Source of the DNA: Alphaproteobacteria bacterium UBA3002
GTDB lineage: Bacteria; Pseudomonadota; Alphaproteobacteria; Rickettsiales; UBA3002
DNA length: 14,569 bases
NCBI GenBank assembly: GCA_002346425.1
Contig: DDZS01000023.1
Coordinates: 1 to 14,569, forward strand
Direction: 5' to 3'
Made by a program: the position numbers and the translations under genes. A model generated the notes under the pieces. The model saw only the letters and a program-made list of their open reading frames with translations, searched no databases and was not told where the DNA came from. Of this stretch, positions 11,228 to 14,569 are shown in pieces (the stretch's first letter is position 1; each line of letters starts with the position of its first letter).

Positions 11228-12293
11228 TGAGATTTTAAGCGCTAGTATTCGTCATTCCATATGGCTAGAGCGCTATCGTGCTCAGGTGGCTAAGAAGGCG
11301 CTAGCAGAGCTTAATAAAGCAAATCGCAAGCTTGTTGAGCGCATTGCGGGAGAGCTTACGAGAATCGAAGAGCGCGGCTACAGCTTGAGTGCAGCAACGC
11401 AAGCGAGACTAACCCAGCTTCTTAGATTAATAGCAGATGACAGGGCGGAAGTTTTTAGCGCCGCGAATGACTATACCGCAGACGAACTAAAAGACTTTGC
11501 GGTCTATGAGGCAGAATTTCAGGCCAAAATGATTAAGCAGGCCGCCATGCCGGTAGCAGCGTTAGACATGGCAATGCCGACGAAATCGCAGCTGTATGCC
11601 GCCGTTACGAAACAACCCTTTCGCGGTCGTTTATTGAAGAATTGGTATGCGGGCCTAGCTGCCAATGATGCGCAGCGAGTCACCGACGCATTGCGTATCG
11701 GCATAGCGGATGGGCAGACAACAGACCAGATCGTTAGGCAAATTCGCGGAACTCGGGCGCTTGGCTATTCCGATGGCGTGTTAGATATTACCCGCCGTGA
11801 AGCATACAGCATGGTGCGCACTGCCACGGCGCATGTAGCGGCACGTGCAAAAGAAGACCTTATTGCCGCAAATGACGACATTGTCTTAGGCGAGCAATGG
11901 ATTGCGACACTGGACTCGCGCACAACAGCGACATGCGCTAGTCTTGATGGTAAGATTTTCGACATAGGAAAAGGGCCGCAGGTTCCAAGGCATTTTAACT
12001 GCCGCAGCCAGCGCATCCCCTATCTGGGCGAAACCGACATCGAAGGTACGCGCGCATCGAAATTCGGGCCTGTTCCTGAGTCAACGACTTACGAGCAGTG
12101 GTTACGCGGACAATCTGCAAGTGTTCAGGATGATATTCTGGGCGAGGCCAAAGGTAAGCTTTTCCGGGAGGGTGGCTTAAAGCTCGACCGTTTTGTTGAC
12201 GGATCGGGACGGGAATATACACTGAAACAGTTACGAAAGCGCGACTCTGACATATTTGAAGCGATATTTGGCGATGACGCGCGGAACATATAA
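11214..12293 (+). CDS. Mu F-like minor head protein (SPP1 gp7 family)
   Basis: This is a 359-residue protein. The N-terminal two thirds are helical. The C-terminal head-morphogenesis domain has ITRREAYSMVRTATAHVAAR (192-211), then EQWIATLDSRTTATCASLDG (227-246) and PQVPRHFNCRSQRIPY (255-270), the hallmark of phage Mu gpF and SPP1 gp7 proteins. These are minor capsid proteins that associate with the portal; in SPP1, gp7 enters the host with DNA. Cys241 and Cys263 with His260 are conserved in the family and could bind a metal. The start at 11214 lies inside the end of the portal gene. After its stop the head cluster is interrupted by 1.5 kb of accessory genes. Confidence 0.93.
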   Translation: MTVNSEILSASIRHSIWLERYRAQVAKKALAELNKANRKLVERIAGELTRIEERGYSLSAATQARLTQLLRLIADDRAEVFSAANDYTADELKDFAVYEAEFQAKMIKQAAMPVAALDMAMPTKSQLYAAVTKQPFRGRLLKNWYAGLAANDAQRVTDALRIGIADGQTTDQIVRQIRGTRALGYSDGVLDITRREAYSMVRTATAHVAARAKEDLIAANDDIVLGEQWIATLDSRTTATCASLDGKIFDIGKGPQVPRHFNCRSQRIPYLGETDIEGTRASKFGPVPESTTYEQWLRGQSASVQDDILGEAKGKLFREGGLKLDRFVDGSGREYTLKQLRKRDSDIFEAIFGDDARNI

Positions 12294-12385
12294 CGGCACA
12301 TTGTTAACTAAATGCTCTCTATTGCTTTACATAACATCATCAAGATGCTCTTAACGGAAGAGAACCAATAGTTGTGAGTTAAGAT

Positions 12386-12709
12386 ATGAATAGTAAAACG
12401 ATTATCCTCGCTGCCTTAGTCGCAAGCAGTTCAATTCCTGCATATGCCGCAGACAATGCAGACGATTTCATTTACTTGACGAAAAAAGGGCTGGAAAAGC
12501 GCCTTAAAGACCCAGACAGCGCTGAATATAGAAACGTGCGCTATAATGGAGGGCAGCCTCACTCAGCCGTATGTGGAGAGGTTAACTCTAAAAATAGCTA
12601 CGGCGGATACACTGGTTTTGTCCCGTTTTTTGGTGTTGGCGATGCTGTTTTCATGCCCAGTGATGGCAAAGGTGAATTTGTTGAAACTTATAATCTGCTT
12701 TGCAGATAA
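12386..12709 (+). CDS. Small exported protein, paralogue of the immunity-region lipoprotein
   Basis: This is a 107-residue protein with a clear signal peptide (MNSKTIILAALVASSSIPAY) and a likely cleavage after AYA at residue 21, so the 86-residue mature form should be periplasmic. It contains RLKDPDSAEYRNVR (39-52) and VCGEVNSKNSYGGYTG (62-77), the same motif pair as the lipoprotein at 1116-1709, and Cys64 and Cys106 could form a disulphide. It stands alone on the late strand between head genes, with a 92-base gap before it. It looks like a moron, an accessory gene possibly expressed in the lysogen. No confident promoter was found in that gap; CTCTT/AAGAG (12351-12365) is a small hairpin. Function unknown. 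Confidence 0.85.
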   Translation: MNSKTIILAALVASSSIPAYAADNADDFIYLTKKGLEKRLKDPDSAEYRNVRYNGGQPHSAVCGEVNSKNSYGGYTGFVPFFGVGDAVFMPSDGKGEFVETYNLLCR

Positions 12710-12754
12710 CTAAGTGTTATTGACACCCGCCCGCTTTTCTGCCTAAGTAATATT

Positions 12755-12894
12755 GGAGCTTTCAACTCCTTACAAGCGGACACCGCACCCGTTAGATGGC
12801 GGTATTTTTGTGCCTGACAATTTATGTTGGGAGTGGGTGAACTAAGGCCATTGGCACGAATAAGCCCGCGTTACTTGTAGACGTTGAAAGCTCC
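12755..12894 (+). ncRNA. Structured RNA element upstream of the antirepressor
   Basis: GGAGCTTTCAAC (12755-12766) and GTTGAAAGCTCC (12883-12894) are a perfect 12-bp inverted repeat. TACAAG (12771-12776) and CTTGTA (12874-12879) continue the helix past a small internal loop, closing about 97 bases. Inside are ACCGC/GCGGT (12782-12803) followed by ATTTTT, and TTTGTGCC/GGCACGAA (12807-12860) with one G-T pair; these two compete for the T-run. A terminator hairpin follows immediately. TTGACA at 12720 could be its -35, but the best -10 spacing is poor (18 to 22 bases). The architecture fits either a small RNA of about 170 nt or a leader controlling the antirepressor. No known class is recognised. 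Confidence 0.5.
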
Positions 12895-12927
12895 CAGCAC
12901 CCGGCATGGTGTGGGATGCTGATTTTT
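12895..12927 (+). terminator. Intrinsic terminator or attenuator before the antirepressor
   Basis: CAGCACCC pairs with GGG-A-TGCTG (one bulged A) around a 10-base loop and is followed by ATTTTT. It directly abuts the 3' arm of the long inverted repeat and ends about 11 bases before the AGGAGG of the antirepressor gene. It would end a free small RNA, or act as an attenuator in the antirepressor leader. Confidence 0.65.
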
Positions 12928-12948
12928 CAAAACTACAAGGAGGCCATC

Positions 12949-13716
12949 ATGGCACAATTAATCTCAATCGAAGACCTTAACACTGAAGTTAACGACGAAC
13001 CACGCGTAAGCCATAAAAAGCTGGCCCAAGTGCTGGAATACGATCAGCCCCATAAACTTAAACACTTAATTGATCGGAATAAAGAGGAGCTATTGCAACA
13101 TGGAATAGTTTCGTCCGCCGTGGACGAAACTACTAAATCTGGTGGTCGCCCATCTAGGACATACTATTTAAATGAAGCACAGGCGCTATTGGTAAGTATG
13201 TTTAGCCGAACAGATAAAGCCGCCGAAGTCCGTAAAGCAGTTATTGAAGTCTTCATGGCCTACCGCCGAGGCGAATTGGTGCAAGCCACCATCTGCGCAG
13301 AACAACAGCGCCAGATACAAGAGGCGGTCAACCGCAAGGTCACGCGCACGAATCAAACGCATCAAGCGGTATATCATGACTTTAAAACGCATTTCAAAAT
13401 CCCGCGCTATGACGAGTTGCCAGCATCGCAGTTCGACGAAGCCATGCGTTATCTTAACGGTAGCCCCTTGCCCGTTCCGGCAGCAGAGCGACAGAAACAA
13501 GCGGAGTTGATAGCTGCGTATATGGTCGCAAAGGAACTGTATGCATTGGTGGAAAACGAAAAAGTGTATGAACTGACAGTGCTGATGCATCAAGAGGCCA
13601 GGAAATGTGCGCGCGCTATGATTAATATAGGTGAGCTTTATATGCCGGAACTCAAAGACAAATTAACGCCAATAACCAAATATGTTTTTCACGAAGGCAA
13701 CAACACCACACACTGA
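12949..13716 (+). CDS. Antirepressor-like protein (Rha-like N-terminus, P22 Ant-type C-terminus)
   Basis: This is a 255-residue protein. The N-terminal 110 residues resemble the phage Rha/antirepressor DNA-binding type: PRVSHKKLAQVLEY (18-31), HKLKHLIDRN (35-44), then GGRPSRTYYLNEAQALLVSM (65-84) and VRKAVIEVFMAYRRGEL (94-110). The C-terminal part, with QAVYHDFKTHFKIPRYDELP (139-158) and QFDEAMRYL (161-169), resembles the C-terminal domain of P22-type antirepressors. Such proteins bind and disable phage repressors, allowing induction without repressor cleavage. The ATG at 12949 was chosen for its perfect AGGAGG site. It is preceded by a structured element and terminator and followed by two terminators, so it is an isolated unit inside the head cluster. 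Its target, possibly the repressor at 1721-2356, is not shown. Confidence 0.83.
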   Translation: MAQLISIEDLNTEVNDEPRVSHKKLAQVLEYDQPHKLKHLIDRNKEELLQHGIVSSAVDETTKSGGRPSRTYYLNEAQALLVSMFSRTDKAAEVRKAVIEVFMAYRRGELVQATICAEQQRQIQEAVNRKVTRTNQTHQAVYHDFKTHFKIPRYDELPASQFDEAMRYLNGSPLPVPAAERQKQAELIAAYMVAKELYALVENEKVYELTVLMHQEARKCARAMINIGELYMPELKDKLTPITKYVFHEGNNTTH

Positions 13717-13739
13717 GATAAAACGGCACAAAACCAACT

Positions 13740-13761
13740 GGGGGCTTCGGCCCCCTTTTTT
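13740..13761 (+). terminator. Strong intrinsic terminator after the antirepressor
   Basis: GGGGGC-TTCG-GCCCCC is a 6-bp GC stem with a UUCG tetraloop, followed by six T. It lies 23 bases after the antirepressor stop and should be very efficient. Confidence 0.95.
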
Positions 13762-13766
13762 CAACA

Positions 13767-13791
13767 CCCTGCCAAACTGGCGGGGTTTTTT
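13767..13791 (+). terminator. Second, tandem intrinsic terminator
   Basis: CCCTGCC pairs with GGCGGGG (one T-G pair) around AAACT, with an extra A-T pair possible, followed by six T. It starts five bases after the previous terminator ends. It resembles the terminator at 7908-7938 in its CCCTGC and GCGGGG arms. Confidence 0.88.
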
Positions 13792-13792
13792 A

Positions 13793-13828
13793 TTGCCGCA
13801 GGGCGGCAAAACTCAAACCCAGGGGGAA
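13793..13828 (+). promoter_or_regulatory. Hairpin plus ACCCAGGGGGAA leader of the scaffold gene
   Basis: TTGCCGC-AGG-GCGGCAA (13793-13809) is a perfect 7-bp hairpin, followed by ACCCAGGGGGAA (13817-13828), three bases before the scaffold ATG. The same order (terminator, short perfect hairpin, ACCCAGGGGGAA, ATG) precedes TerS. It may set translation level or RNA stability for late genes. No promoter is visible between the terminators and this leader. Confidence 0.45.
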
Positions 13829-13831
13829 TGA

Positions 13832-14479
13832 ATGACTGTTATCGACACGAATACCGAAGAAGGCAAAGCAGAGCTACAAAAGCTCATTGATAACGCAACG
13901 GAGGGACTAAAAAACAAAAACTCCGAGCTACTGGCAGAAGTGAAAGACCAGAAAGCAGCGAACAAATCGTTTCAAGATCAGTTGGACGAACTTAAAGCGG
14001 CTAAGGAAGCGGCTGACGAGGAAGCGGCCAATAAATCCGGCGATGTAGAAAAGATCAAAGCTAATCTTGAGACTAAGCATCAAAAAGAGCGTGAAGCATT
14101 AATGAGCGAGCTAAAGGGCAAGAACAGCATGTTACATACGATGCTGGTCGACAATGGCTTGACGGAGGCGCTCAGCAAAGCGGGCGTAGCGCCGCAATAT
14201 ATGGATGCTGCTAAAGCGCTCATTCAAAAGAACAACGCAGCCGAAGTAACAGAAGTCGACGGCGCAGCAGTTGCGCGCATCGGCAATGAATCAATTAGCG
14301 ACTTTGTAAAAGGTTGGTCGCAGGGCGATCAGGGTAAGCATTTTGTCGCTGCACCGGCGAATGGCGGTGGTGGAGCTGGTGGCTCAAACGGTGGAGGCAA
14401 GGCCCCTAGCGGTAAATCTTGGATGGAAATGAACAACCAAGAAAAAACTGAATATCTTAAACAAAACAAGGAGAAATAG
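13832..14479 (+). CDS. Capsid scaffolding-like protein
   Basis: This is a 215-residue, highly charged protein. Residues about 8-105 are a long predicted coiled coil rich in Lys, Glu, Ala and Gln (ELQKLIDNATEGLKNKNSEL). A short globular part around LHTMLVDNGLTEALSKAGVA (101-120) follows, then a Gly/Asn-rich linker (GGGGAGGSNGGGK, 178-190) and a helical tail SWMEMNNQEKTEYLKQ. The last 30 residues could be the coat-binding segment, as C-terminal helix motifs are in several scaffold proteins. It sits directly before the coat gene, the usual scaffold position. Scaffold proteins guide coat assembly and leave before or during DNA packaging. The start has a GGGGGAA site. The call is from composition, architecture and gene order. 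Confidence 0.75.
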   Translation: MTVIDTNTEEGKAELQKLIDNATEGLKNKNSELLAEVKDQKAANKSFQDQLDELKAAKEAADEEAANKSGDVEKIKANLETKHQKEREALMSELKGKNSMLHTMLVDNGLTEALSKAGVAPQYMDAAKALIQKNNAAEVTEVDGAAVARIGNESISDFVKGWSQGDQGKHFVAAPANGGGGAGGSNGGGKAPSGKSWMEMNNQEKTEYLKQNKEK

Positions 14480-14482
14480 GTT

Positions 14483-14569
14483 ATGTCTTTAGGGGATATG
14501 GTGGTCTTTCACGACTATCTCTACCGTTCCATGACGGAAACGGTAAAACAGCAGGTTCAACTTTTTAAC
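14483..14569 (+). CDS. Major coat protein, N-terminal fragment
   Basis: ATG at 14483 follows AGGAG in the tail of the scaffold gene and opens a frame that runs off the right edge after 29 residues (MSLGDMVVFHDYLYRSMTET and nine more). Phage major capsid proteins of the kind lying directly after a scaffold gene often start this way, and nothing else is expected between scaffold and coat. Too little is present to decide the capsid subfamily. The gene order terS, terL, portal, Mu F-like, scaffold, coat is otherwise standard. Confidence 0.7.
   Translation, partial: MSLGDMVVFHDYLYRSMTETVKQQVQLFN

Noticed and set aside
12720..12753. TTGACA at 12720 with TAATAT at 12748 as a strong promoter for the structured RNA
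   Set aside because: The 22-base spacing is too long for a normal sigma-70 promoter; closer -10 candidates match poorly. It was kept only as a remark.

Overview
The window is a stretch of temperate tailed-phage genome, most likely an integrated prophage or its free form. It covers part of the leftward early operon, the immunity switch, the replication operon, a late regulatory gap, and the DNA-packaging and capsid genes up to the first codons of the coat gene. The host looks Gram-negative, probably a proteobacterium. Both accessory genes carry Gram-negative style export signals (a lipobox and an Ala-X-Ala signal peptide), most starts have Shine-Dalgarno sequences, and base composition is near balanced by eye. 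I cannot name the species. No integrase, att site, tRNA gene, transposon or CRISPR array is visible.

Layout. (1) 1-835, minus strand: four small tightly packed unknown genes of a leftward early operon, driven by a PL-like promoter. (2) 1116-2460: an S24-type (LexA/CI-like) repressor with a secreted lipoprotein gene directly behind it, in the position lambda uses for rexAB, and a divergent Cro-like gene. Four related 17-bp operator-like sequences lie in two pairs, one at the left promoter and one between repressor and Cro, so a single repressor probably controls both early promoters. (3) About 2660-3600: a hairpin-dense stretch with weak coding signal. It may be a large structured RNA or may hold two poorly supported ORFs. 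(4) 3667-7296: an early operon in which nearly every gene overlaps the next by 4 bases. It encodes a VRR-NUC nuclease, a phage adenine methylase, two small unknowns, a Ref-like HNH nuclease, another small unknown, an O-like initiator carrying an internal iteron origin, and a DnaB-type helicase. (5) 7293-7938: an unknown 189-residue protein followed by a terminator. (6) 8099-14569: TerS, TerL, a DUF4055-type portal, a Mu F-like head protein, a scaffold-like protein and the start of a coat protein.

The head cluster is interrupted by an accessory block at about 12294-13810. It contains a small exported protein that shares a conserved motif with the immunity-region lipoprotein, a structured RNA element (12755-12927) ending in an intrinsic terminator, an antirepressor-like gene, and two tandem terminators. 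The phage therefore seems to have two routes to induction: repressor self-cleavage (the Ser-Lys pair and an Ala-Gly site are present) and an antirepressor that may be RNA-controlled.

The most promising undescribed elements are the RNA-like element before the antirepressor, the structured stretch after Cro, and the pair of related exported proteins. All RNA structures were found by reading the sequence by eye. They have not been folded or compared with homologues.
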